Positions 41,944-49,426 of a stretch of 64,000 bases of DNA are shown piece after piece (positions within the stretch are counted from its first letter, which is position 1; every line of letters begins with the position of its first letter). The translations under genes were made by a program, and so were the position numbers. Below the pieces are notes generated by a model that saw nothing but the letters and a program-made list of their open reading frames with translations, was not told the DNA's origin and did not search any database. The DNA lies in the NCBI GenBank assembly GCA_965602855.1, contig CBFCZV010000002.1, positions 1-64,000 of the forward strand, written 5' to 3'. This DNA is from LH-M37 sp965602855 (lineage in GTDB: Bacteria > Pseudomonadota > Gammaproteobacteria > SZUA-229).

Positions 41944-42735
41944 ATGTCTGTGCAAATTAAAAAAAGAGCAGCACGAAGCCCGAATTACCCAATACAGCCC
42001 TTAGAGTGGGCTGTTAGCAATGCTCTTCAACTCCTTGATAAAGAAGGCTTACATGCTGTGCCGCCAGACATAGTAGCGCGAAATTTAGGATACAAAAACG
42101 CTAGTAATGGCAAGGCTGGTCGAGTTTTAGCGAATTTAAAAGCGTTTGGTGTAATTGAGAAGGCTTCTTCTGGAAAATTAGCTGTCAGCCAAGATGTGCA
42201 GCGTTACAAGTTAGCTCCTACAGATAGCGATAGAAAAAGCTATTTAAAACAATGGCTTAAAACGCCTCTGCTCTACAGTAAGATCATGGGAAAGTATGAA
42301 AACGACTTGCCTTCTGATGCTGTGTTGTTATTCGAGTTAGTAGATGAGCATGGCTTTAATGAAGATGCTGCTGAAAAAGCTATAAAGGTTTTTCGTGAAT
42401 CTATCGATTTTGTTAAAAGAGCTACAAATGGTTTAGATAATGAAAGCAGTGAACAAGTGCCTGAAGGGGATGATTTTGCAACGGATGCAGGCATAGAAGT
42501 GCAGCAAATGACTGCACAGAGCAGCACAACTGCTACAGGTGTGGTGCATGAGCGGACTAAAAAAGCACCACCGCAAACGAATACTGATAATTTTAGATAC
42601 CCAATTAGACTTGCTGGTGGGCGAATAGCTTGGATCGAGGTGCCAGTGCCCTTTTATGAGGCTGATAAAAACAAATTAAAAGCACAAATCGAAATTATAG
42701 GTACAGATGATGAAGATGGTGACATTAGTATGTAA
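41944..42735 (+). CDS. Unknown protein with predicted winged-helix N-terminus
   Basis: A 263-residue protein. AGAGGAAG lies just upstream of the ATG at 41944. Residues 15-95 (QPLEWAVSNALQLLDKEGL, VPPDIVARNLGY, AGRVLANLKAFGVIEK) read like a winged helix with a helix-turn-helix, resembling DUF5343-type domains. Residues 150-205 are low-complexity Glu/Gln/Thr. The end (FRYPIRLAGGRIAWIEVPVPFYEADK) is a short ordered unit that also occurs in predicted DNA-island proteins as I recall, without known function. I cannot assign it further. It stands in the accessory island, with AT-rich codon use. Confidence 0.6.
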   Translation: MSVQIKKRAARSPNYPIQPLEWAVSNALQLLDKEGLHAVPPDIVARNLGYKNASNGKAGRVLANLKAFGVIEKASSGKLAVSQDVQRYKLAPTDSDRKSYLKQWLKTPLLYSKIMGKYENDLPSDAVLLFELVDEHGFNEDAAEKAIKVFRESIDFVKRATNGLDNESSEQVPEGDDFATDAGIEVQQMTAQSSTTATGVVHERTKKAPPQTNTDNFRYPIRLAGGRIAWIEVPVPFYEADKNKLKAQIEIIGTDDEDGDISM

Positions 42736-42746
42736 CGCTAAAACAA

Positions 42747-42770
42747 AAACACCCGCATAAGCGGGTGTTT
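42747..42770 (+). terminator. Hairpin after the 263-residue protein
   Basis: AAACACCCGC / GCGGGTGTTT with an ATAA loop, a 10-bp perfect stem. Only three T follow, so it may be a weak terminator by itself. Confidence 0.65.
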
Positions 42771-42832
42771 AGGGGAATGGAAGTCCACTCCTATGTAGCT
42801 GACACTTAATAGCATAGTGGATTCCCCTTTTT
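42771..42832 (+). ncRNA. Candidate structured RNA or leader with terminator-like end
   Basis: AGGGGAAT at 42771-42778 pairs with ATTCCCCT at 42821-42828. CCACT (42785-42789) pairs with AGTGG (42816-42820), then ATG (42793-42795) pairs with CAT (42813-42815), leaving a 17-nt loop. TTTTT follows. The long bulged stem with a U-run is more elaborate than a simple terminator. It lies between two other hairpins, before a 52-residue ORF. Confidence 0.45.
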
Positions 42833-42840
42833 GAAGCAAA

Positions 42841-42873
42841 TGATTTTCAGTGCTTCCCTGAAAATCAATTTTT
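42841..42873 (+). terminator. Perfect hairpin with T-run directly before the 52-residue ORF
   Basis: TGATTTTCAG / CTGAAAATCA with a TGCTTCC loop, followed by ATTTTTT. It ends 2-3 bases before the ribosome site AGAAAGGTG of the small ORF, a position typical of an attenuator. Confidence 0.75.
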
Positions 42874-42888
42874 TAGAAAGGTGACTTT

Positions 42889-43047
42889 ATGTCAAAAGTA
42901 AACCGCAGCAATGCTGTGTCAAAAAAAAGCTCAAATAAATCTAAAGGATATATTTTCTGTAGATTTAGGCGGGTGAAAAATAGTAATAGATACCTAGATG
43001 CTCATGACTATGGTTATGAAGCTTGGCGAATACCTATAGGTAAATAA
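42889..43047 (+). CDS. Small basic 52-residue protein, unknown function
   Basis: ATG at 42889 with AGAAAGGTG about 7 bases upstream, stop TAA at 43045-43047, and a terminator directly after. The peptide is basic: an N-terminal Ser/Lys/Asn-rich tail, then KGYIFCRFRRVKNSNRYLD and YGYEAWRIPIGK. The second half looks like a small compact domain that I associate with mobile-element or prophage proteins, but I cannot name it. It is missed by length-filtered gene finding. Ribosome site, terminator and codon use support a real gene. Confidence 0.6.
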   Translation: MSKVNRSNAVSKKSSNKSKGYIFCRFRRVKNSNRYLDAHDYGYEAWRIPIGK

Positions 43048-43052
43048 CTATG

Positions 43053-43087
43053 ACGCTCGACTCTTTAATGGGTCGGGCGTTTTTTTA
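43053..43087 (+). terminator. Terminator of the 52-residue ORF
   Basis: ACGCTCGAC / GTCGGGCGT (one G-U pair) with a 10-nt loop and a run of seven T. Confidence 0.85.
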
Positions 43088-43097
43088 TAAAGCCAAG

Positions 43098-43141
43098 CTC
43101 GTAGGGTGTGGTAAGGCACGAACCGCATCACTCGCGTAATC
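43098..43141. repeat. Short intergenic repeat of a widespread class
   Basis: GTAGGGTGTGGTAAGGCACG followed by AACCGCATCA belongs to a class of short intergenic repeats (GTAGGGTG...GGC...ACCGCATC) common in proteobacteria. Recognised from memory, not from an alignment. Confidence 0.35.
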
Positions 43142-43166
43142 TAATCCGCGCCAAAACCCCAACAAT

Positions 43167-43493
43167 TTAAGCCACCTTAGTCTTCGTAGAAATCGCTTTA
43201 GCCAAATCCTTCTGCGAAGCCCCCAACGCGAGCAATGACTTAATAAGAAGATCAATAGAAACCGAAGCTGATCCCGTTTCCATTTTTGCGACTCTTGACT
43301 GGCTTGATTTAATTAATTTTGCAAAGGCGGTTTGACTTAAATGTTTGCGCTGGCGCATTTCTTTCAGGCTTTGGGACAGGGACATTTTCATTTCTATAAA
43401 TGCCTCTTCTTCTGGTGTTAGCTCAAGAAAGTCAGCGGCTGTTCCAATTTTCCAGCCTTTGGTTTCCAGTTGTTTACGTTTAGTCTGTTTCAT
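43167..43493 (-). CDS. XRE-family antitoxin, HigA-like
   Basis: A 108-residue protein with a helix-turn-helix at about residues 48-85 (LKEMRQRKHLSQTAFAKLIKS, SQSRVAKMETG). The N-terminal 40 residues are acidic and helical, suited to toxin binding. Its ATG lies inside the last codons of the toxin gene, a 14-bp overlap in toxin-then-antitoxin order, as in HigBA. It is intact although the toxin is interrupted. Confidence 0.85.
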   Translation of the reverse strand: MKQTKRKQLETKGWKIGTAADFLELTPEEEAFIEMKMSLSQSLKEMRQRKHLSQTAFAKLIKSSQSRVAKMETGSASVSIDLLIKSLLALGASQKDLAKAISTKTKVA

Positions 43494-43818
43494 TATCGTA
43501 ATCTCTTAATCTAGCTTTGCAGATATCAATGACAATTTTGGGCGTTTTGCTTGTTTTCTTTTCAAACACTTCAAGAATCACGACTGCATCTTCATCTGTT
43601 CTGTATACAATTCGCTAGGTCACGTTGTTATCTGTAATTCGAAGTTCATGACATCGTCTTCCAATCGTTGGCATTGGCCGTGATTGCGGCATACTTAATT
43701 TTTCACCAATCTGCAATCTCCTTAGTAAAAAACCAGCTTCAATGCGGGCAGAGGAGGAAAATGGTGGTGTTTTCACTTCACCATGAAGCCATACAACTAC
43801 CTTGTCTTTTGTGTCCAT
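43480..43818 (-). pseudogene. HigB/Gp49-like (DUF891) toxin interrupted by an amber stop
   Basis: Start ATG at 43818 (MDTKDKVVVWLHGEVKTPPF). The frame meets TAG at 43617-43615 after ...HELRITDNNVT, then continues without frameshift as RIVYRTDEDAVVILEVFEKK to a natural TAA at 43480. The position of the stop is where related DUF891 toxins have Trp (TWRI), so one base (TGG to TAG) explains it. Read through, the protein would be 112 residues, the family length. As written it makes a 67-residue fragment lacking the C-terminal half, so probably inactive. Confidence 0.8.
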
Positions 43819-43827
43819 GTTGAAAAT

Positions 43828-43849
43828 AATATGTCATATGTGACATATT
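43828..43849. promoter_or_regulatory. Operator palindrome of the toxin-antitoxin pair
   Basis: AATATGTCA-TATG-TGACATATT, 9-bp perfect arms, lies 10 bp upstream of the toxin start. HigA-like antitoxins repress their own promoters by binding such palindromes. Confidence 0.65.
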
Positions 43850-43994
43850 GTCAATAAGGGTTATTGGGCCGTCCGAGCATGGTTGGTATGTAGTTTTTAA
43901 TTTGCCCGCCGTAATTTATTCCTGTAAAACACTATAAAAATGTAAACAAGGCAGTACCTCATCAAAGGATAGGCACCCAGGGATCGTTCCAGCT

Positions 43995-44738
43995 ATGGAT
44001 AAAGCAAGAAAACTATACACAAATAAAAAGTGGTATGACTTTTCTGACAAGGTAAAACAAAGAGACGGCCATAAATGCCTGCGCTGCAAAAGAGGGGAGT
44101 CTGAAGTGGTTCTCCAGGTGCATCATGAAATATATGTAAAAGATAAACCGCCATGGGAGTATTCGCTGAGTGATTGCAGAACTTTGTGCAAGGGCTGTCA
44201 TGCAAGAGGGCATAAGCTAATTGCACCTGATCGGGGCTGGACTTTAATTTTGATTGAAGATCTGGGTGGGGCAGATGGTATTTGTGAACGGGAAAATTGT
44301 GGGCATGAGATAAGATATGCGCATGTAACTTATCACCCTGGCTGGGGTTATAAAGTCGTTGGTAGTACCTGTGTTCAACATCTAACCAAAAAAGACAGAT
44401 TGCTAAGCAGTCATATTATTACCCTGTATAAAAACATTAGTAAATTTGTTCATGGTTCAGACTGGGAAAATAGTTTCACTAAAAAAGGAAAGAAATATTT
44501 AACCTGTAAATACAAGCATCATTCAATAAGAATATATGGTGAAGAAAATAACTATTCTTACCAGCTTGTTTTGAAAGAAAAAGGAATACGCTGGCATGAA
44601 TTTCGAGACATCATTCCTGCCAGGAATATGAGCCTGGAGGAAGTAAAAGAATTGTCTTATATCGTGCTGAAAGGAACGGTCAGTAAGAACGAAGAAGAAA
44701 AGTCGTTATTGAGAGATGTATACAGAAAAATAAAATAA
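43995..44738 (+). CDS. HNH endonuclease-like protein with second cysteine-rich module
   Basis: A 247-residue protein. Residues 15-80 are an HNH/treble-clef nuclease domain: KQRDGHKCLRCKRG, VLQVHHEIY with the catalytic HH pair, and LCKGCHARGH. A second zinc-like module follows at about 95-135: ICERENCGHEIRYAHVTYHP then VGSTCVQHLT. The C-terminal half (140-247) is basic and unrecognised. It may be a mobile-element or defence nuclease. It stands alone at the right end of the island, next to aroE. Confidence 0.7.
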   Translation: MDKARKLYTNKKWYDFSDKVKQRDGHKCLRCKRGESEVVLQVHHEIYVKDKPPWEYSLSDCRTLCKGCHARGHKLIAPDRGWTLILIEDLGGADGICERENCGHEIRYAHVTYHPGWGYKVVGSTCVQHLTKKDRLLSSHIITLYKNISKFVHGSDWENSFTKKGKKYLTCKYKHHSIRIYGEENNYSYQLVLKEKGIRWHEFRDIIPARNMSLEEVKELSYIVLKGTVSKNEEEKSLLRDVYRKIK

Positions 44739-44745
44739 CACAGAT

Positions 44746-45582
44746 TTATTGTAGCGAAGCCCTTATCGCATCAATCACAGATTTAGTCTCTGGCTGAACA
44801 CCCCGCCATAAATTAAACGATTCCGCCGCCTGCTCAACTAGCATTCCCAAACCATCAAACACTTTTGCTGCACCGTGCTGACTTGCCCATTCCATGAATA
44901 CCGTCGGTTTGGCTGTGTACATCATGTCGTAAGCACAGGCGTTGTCTTTAAATAATGCGTCGGGTAAAGGTGGCAGGTCGCCTTGAAGGCTAGCGGAGGT
45001 GCCGTTGATGACAATATCAAATGACTGGCCTTCGAGTGCATCAAAACCACAGCCTGAAATATTGCCCAGATCAGAAAAATCTTCGGCCAGTTGCAGGGCT
45101 TTTTCTACTGTGCGGTTGGCAATCACTAGCTGCACAGGATTTTTTTCCATGATGGGTTCAATGACACCACGAACCGCGCCGCCTGCGCCCAAAATTAAAA
45201 TCTTTTTTTGTTTTAATGCTATTTGATGGTTGTTGCTAAGATCGCGAACCAGTCCGATGCCATCAGTGTTTTCGCCAAAATAACTGCCATCATCTTTTTT
45301 GATAATAGTGTTTACCGCACCGGCTCTTTCGGCGCGTGAGCTTCTTTTGGCAGCCAGTTGCCAGGCCTGTTGTTTGAATGGCACGGTGATGTTAATGCCT
45401 TTGCCATTGTTGGCAACAAAGGTGTTAACGTCTTTTTCAAAATTATCCACATCCGAAAGTTCAGCGGTGTAAATCAGTATCTGTCCGGTTTGTTGTGCGA
45501 ACAGGGTGTGAATCTGGGGTGATTTACTGTGGCTGATCGGGTTGCCGAAAACGGCATAACGATCAATGGTTGTTTCGGACAC
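44746..45582 (-). CDS. aroE: Shikimate dehydrogenase
   Basis: A 278-residue NADPH enzyme of the shikimate pathway. YAVFGNPISHSKSPQIH near residue 8 binds shikimate; GINITVPFKQQA has the catalytic Lys; ENTDGIGLVRDL and the Rossmann motif ILGAGGAVRGV are present, along with NRTVEKA for NADP. The start is GTG at 45582, sharing one base with the hemB stop (TAGTG). It is downstream of hemB in one operon. Confidence 0.95.
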   Translation of the reverse strand: MSETTIDRYAVFGNPISHSKSPQIHTLFAQQTGQILIYTAELSDVDNFEKDVNTFVANNGKGINITVPFKQQAWQLAAKRSSRAERAGAVNTIIKKDDGSYFGENTDGIGLVRDLSNNHQIALKQKKILILGAGGAVRGVIEPIMEKNPVQLVIANRTVEKALQLAEDFSDLGNISGCGFDALEGQSFDIVINGTSASLQGDLPPLPDALFKDNACAYDMMYTAKPTVFMEWASQHGAAKVFDGLGMLVEQAAESFNLWRGVQPETKSVIDAIRASLQ

Positions 45583-46583
45583 TATTCAGCCAGCCACTTG
45601 GCCACATCTTTGGCGTAGTAAGTCAGAATGCCATCGGCACCGGCGCGTTTCATCGACAGCAGGCTTTCCATGACCACGGCTTTTTCTTCCAGCCAGCCAT
45701 TTTGTGAAGCGGCCTTGAGCATGGCGTATTCGCCACTGACCTGATAAACGTAAGTGGGTGCGCCAAATTCATCTTTGATGCGACGAACGATGTCGAGATA
45801 AGGCATGCCGGGTTTGACCATGACCATATCTGCACCTTCATCCAGATCGAGGGCGACTTCGCGAATGGCTTCGTCTGAGTTAGCTGGATCCATCTGGTAG
45901 CTGTATTTGTTGCCTGCGCCCAGATTGGCGGAAGAGCCGACAGCATCACGGAAAGGGCCGTAGAAACTGGAGGCATACTTGGCGGCGTAGGCGAGTATGC
46001 GGGTGTGGATAAAACCGGCATTTTCCAGCGCGTTGCGTATGCAGCCCACGCGGCCATCCATCATATCCGAAGGGGCGACCACATCAGCGCCTGCTTCGGC
46101 GTGAGACAGCGCCTGCTTGACCAGTACTTCGATGGTTTCATCATTGAGTACGTAGCCTGTATCGTCAATCAGGCCATCCTGACCGTGGCTGGTGAACGGA
46201 TCAAGTGCCACATCGGTGATGACACCAAGATCGGGGAATTTTGCTTTCAGTGCTCGCACCGCCTGTTGAGCCAGACCATCTGGATTGAAGGCTTCTTCAG
46301 CGCCATCAGATTTTTTATCAGCACCAACGACCGGGAACAGAGCGATAGCGGGGATGCCCAGTGCGACGCACTGCTCGGCTTCCAGTAGTAGCTGATCGAT
46401 GCTGACGCGCTCAACGCCGGGCATGGAGGCCACTTTTTCGCGCTGGTTTGTGCCTTCGATGACGAACATGGGGTAGATCAGGTCATCAGTGTGGACGTGA
46501 TTTTCACGCATTAATCGACGAGAAAAGCCGTCACGACGCATTCGACGCATTCGGATGCTAGAAAAAAAATCGGCTGTTGACAT
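45582..46583 (-). CDS. hemB: Delta-aminolevulinic acid dehydratase
   Basis: A 333-residue enzyme (porphobilinogen synthase). The ATG at 46583 has GGAG upstream; the longer frame to 46652 has none. The catalytic lysines are in DVVAPSDMMDGR and MVMVKPGMPYLD. The metal region reads DVALDPFTSHGQDGL, with Asp where zinc enzymes have Cys, so this is the magnesium/Pseudomonas-like class rather than zinc-dependent. Confidence 0.95.
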   Translation of the reverse strand: MSTADFFSSIRMRRMRRDGFSRRLMRENHVHTDDLIYPMFVIEGTNQREKVASMPGVERVSIDQLLLEAEQCVALGIPAIALFPVVGADKKSDGAEEAFNPDGLAQQAVRALKAKFPDLGVITDVALDPFTSHGQDGLIDDTGYVLNDETIEVLVKQALSHAEAGADVVAPSDMMDGRVGCIRNALENAGFIHTRILAYAAKYASSFYGPFRDAVGSSANLGAGNKYSYQMDPANSDEAIREVALDLDEGADMVMVKPGMPYLDIVRRIKDEFGAPTYVYQVSGEYAMLKAASQNGWLEEKAVVMESLLSMKRAGADGILTYYAKDVAKWLAE

Positions 46584-46837
46584 GATTATCTCCACAATTT
46601 GATCTGTTAGCGGGGTATTGTAGCAGTCTGATTTATATCTGGCATCCATCATAATTTTCCGATAAATAGATAATATGACGCATAATGCTGCATATTTATA
46701 AAAATACCATAAAAAATCATGGTATTTGTTGCTTCAGATATGATAAATTTTTTAATTCCCCCTGACTGCTGCTATATAAGCGTTTTCTGGTATTTGACCG
46801 CATGCTTAGGGGTAATTGTTCCAGAGAGGAAGTGTTG

Positions 46838-49426
46838 ATGAGTGATGATGCTGTACAGAGAATATTGATAGTCGAGGAATCGGCTACCCTGCGTTATATG
46901 TTGACCAAGCTTTTTGAGAAGCAGGAGTATGAGTTAGTCGTCGCTGATTCCTTCCATTCAGCCATTGAGTTGTTGCCACACATTAAACAAAGCCTGCACG
47001 GCGCGGCTATTGGTCTCACTAATTATAAGCATAATAGTGAATCTGCACGCTTATTGGTGATGTTTAATCGCGAGCCTTACAGCGAACTCCCGGTTGTTTT
47101 GCTTTCTAATGCACCTGATTTGAATGTACTCAACTGGACGAGCACACGACCAAACTCGGCTATGGTGCCATGGGAGAATTATCAGGAAGCATCCTCTTCA
47201 CTGCAATCAATGCTGGAGACTGATGATGAGGAAATAGAGCAGAACTGCTTCTCACAGACTTCTGAGCCGACAAGAGTGCTGTTTGTGGATGATTCGAGAA
47301 GTATCGTTGTTTATTACAGTCGTTTATTGAAAAAAAATGGTTATCAGGTTGAAACAGCTTCTTCGGTGCAACAGGCTTACAAGATTGCATTGGAGCAGGA
47401 ATTTGATATTGCTGTCGTCGATTATTTTATGCCCGATGAGAATGGTACGGTGTTGTGTCAGATGCTTCGGGATAATCCATCGACAGAGAGTATTAGAACA
47501 GCGGTTATTACTGGTACTTATCTGGACTCGGTGATTCGTGATTGCCTGAAGGCCGGTGCGATTGAATGTTTCTTTAAAAATGAGGCGGAAGAATTATTCC
47601 TGGCGCGTGTCGCTGCGATGAGCCGTTTCATTGAGATTCAACGTTCTATTGAGAAGCAACGTGAAGGCCTGGCCGCGATTCTTGAATCGGTGGGTGAGGG
47701 TGTGTATGGGGTTGATAATGAGGGTGTAGTGACTTTTGCAAACCCGATGACCTATAGCCTTCTCGGGCTTGAGGAATCGGAGAGTTTGATAGGCCAGGAT
47801 GCCTGTAAAGTTTTTCATTATAAGGATGATAAGCAACGCCGAGAAGATGATCAGCTTCGTGCTGCTTATGAGAAAAAAGATGCGCTGCGAAGTTGGGAAA
47901 CATGTTTTCAGCATAAGTCTGGAAAAGCGGTTCCTGTGGAATGCACTTTGCAGCCGTTGGATATTAATGGTGCTCAGGAAGGCTCGGTGGTGGCCTTTCG
48001 TGATATCTCAAATCAAAAAATGCTGGAAGAACGTTTACGCTGGCAGGCGACTCACGATCACTTGACCGAAATTTATAACCGTCGTTATCTGGAAACCCAG
48101 CTGGAAGAAGAAATCAGTCATGTACAACGCAGTGGTATCGCCAGTGCAGTTGTCTATCTGGATCTTGATCGTTTTAAATATGTGAATGATACGGTGGGGC
48201 ATGCAGCGGGTGATAAATTGCTGAAAGACATCAGTGCCACGCTGGTTAAACAGCTGAGGAGAAATGATGTAGTTGCGCGTATCGGTGGTGATGAGTTTGC
48301 GATCATCCTAAAAAATGTTGATGCTGATCTGGCAATGAGCCTTGCGGATGGATGTCGTGACTCGCTGACTGGCTTGCGTGTGCCGCATGAGGACAAATCG
48401 TATCATGTGAATGCCAGTGTTGGTGTGGCCATGATAGATGGTGAAATAAGTACAGCGGGTGATGTTATGGCTGATGCAGATATCGCCTGTCATGTTGCAA
48501 AACGGCTGGGTCGAAATCAGACGCATCTGTATGATAAAAATGATGATGAACGTAATGCCATGGGCAGTGAATTGGGCTGGTCAACGAGGCTTCATCAAGC
48601 TCTGGAGAACGATCATTTTGAATTGCACTTCCAGCCTATTCTCGATTTGCATGAGATGGATTTCGTCGATTTGCCGATTCAAAATGGATTGTTGTGGGAA
48701 CAGTATCTGGATTTGAAAAAAGACCGATACAATTATGAAGTGCTTATAAGAATGCGCACGGAAGATGGTGAGTTGTATCTGCCAGACACGTTTATACCCA
48801 CTGCCGAGCGTTTCAATATGATGATTGATGTTGATATGTGGGTGATCGAGCATGCCCTGACTGCTCTGGTGGCTGCAGGTCAGGAACCGGGAAAAATCTG
48901 TCTGTCGATAAATCTTTCGGGACATACACTGGATGATGATGAGGCTGTTAATGTCATTAAATCTTTGATTAAAAAATATGATGTTTTACCTAGTGATCTG
49001 GTGTTTGAAATTACCGAGACCAGTGCTATTGCGAATATGAATCAGGCTAATCGATTTATGTCTGCGATGAGTGAAATTGGTTGTCGTTTCTCTCTGGATG
49101 ATTTTGGCTCTGGTTTCTGTTCGTTCTCGCAACTCAAAAGTTTGCCATCGGATTATGTGAAAATTGATGGCCAGTTTGTGAAGAATATGGCGAGAGGTTC
49201 AATCGATCGTGCCATTGTTACAGCGATGAATGATGTGGCACATTCGCTGTCTCGTTCAACAGTGGCGGAATATGTTGAAAGCCCGGAAGTGATGCGCTTG
49301 CTGAAAGTGTGCGGTGTTGATCGTGTTCAGGGTAATTATATATCCTACCCGCTTGAGCATTTGCCGCATGGTATTACAGCAAAGCTGGCTATGCAGAAAT
49401 CAAGAATGAAAGAGCCGGTTAGTTAG
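46838..49426 (+). CDS. Dual-receiver PAS-GGDEF-EAL cyclic-di-GMP protein
   Basis: An 862-residue cytoplasmic protein. Start ATG 46838 (MSDDAVQRILIVEE) has GAGGAAG upstream. Receiver 1 (about 6-125) lacks the phospho-Asp and is degenerate. Receiver 2 (about 145-270) has DD, VVDYFMPDENG with the phospho-Asp, and Lys in CFFKNE. PAS lies at about 275-400, GGDEF at about 410-570 with RIGGDEF intact, and EAL at about 590-845 with EVLIRM (Glu kept), an insertion of about 25 residues before it, and DDFGSGFCS. It overlaps hemF by 8 bp. Confidence 0.93.
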   Translation: MSDDAVQRILIVEESATLRYMLTKLFEKQEYELVVADSFHSAIELLPHIKQSLHGAAIGLTNYKHNSESARLLVMFNREPYSELPVVLLSNAPDLNVLNWTSTRPNSAMVPWENYQEASSSLQSMLETDDEEIEQNCFSQTSEPTRVLFVDDSRSIVVYYSRLLKKNGYQVETASSVQQAYKIALEQEFDIAVVDYFMPDENGTVLCQMLRDNPSTESIRTAVITGTYLDSVIRDCLKAGAIECFFKNEAEELFLARVAAMSRFIEIQRSIEKQREGLAAILESVGEGVYGVDNEGVVTFANPMTYSLLGLEESESLIGQDACKVFHYKDDKQRREDDQLRAAYEKKDALRSWETCFQHKSGKAVPVECTLQPLDINGAQEGSVVAFRDISNQKMLEERLRWQATHDHLTEIYNRRYLETQLEEEISHVQRSGIASAVVYLDLDRFKYVNDTVGHAAGDKLLKDISATLVKQLRRNDVVARIGGDEFAIILKNVDADLAMSLADGCRDSLTGLRVPHEDKSYHVNASVGVAMIDGEISTAGDVMADADIACHVAKRLGRNQTHLYDKNDDERNAMGSELGWSTRLHQALENDHFELHFQPILDLHEMDFVDLPIQNGLLWEQYLDLKKDRYNYEVLIRMRTEDGELYLPDTFIPTAERFNMMIDVDMWVIEHALTALVAAGQEPGKICLSINLSGHTLDDDEAVNVIKSLIKKYDVLPSDLVFEITETSAIANMNQANRFMSAMSEIGCRFSLDDFGSGFCSFSQLKSLPSDYVKIDGQFVKNMARGSIDRAIVTAMNDVAHSLSRSTVAEYVESPEVMRLLKVCGVDRVQGNYISYPLEHLPHGITAKLAMQKSRMKEPVS

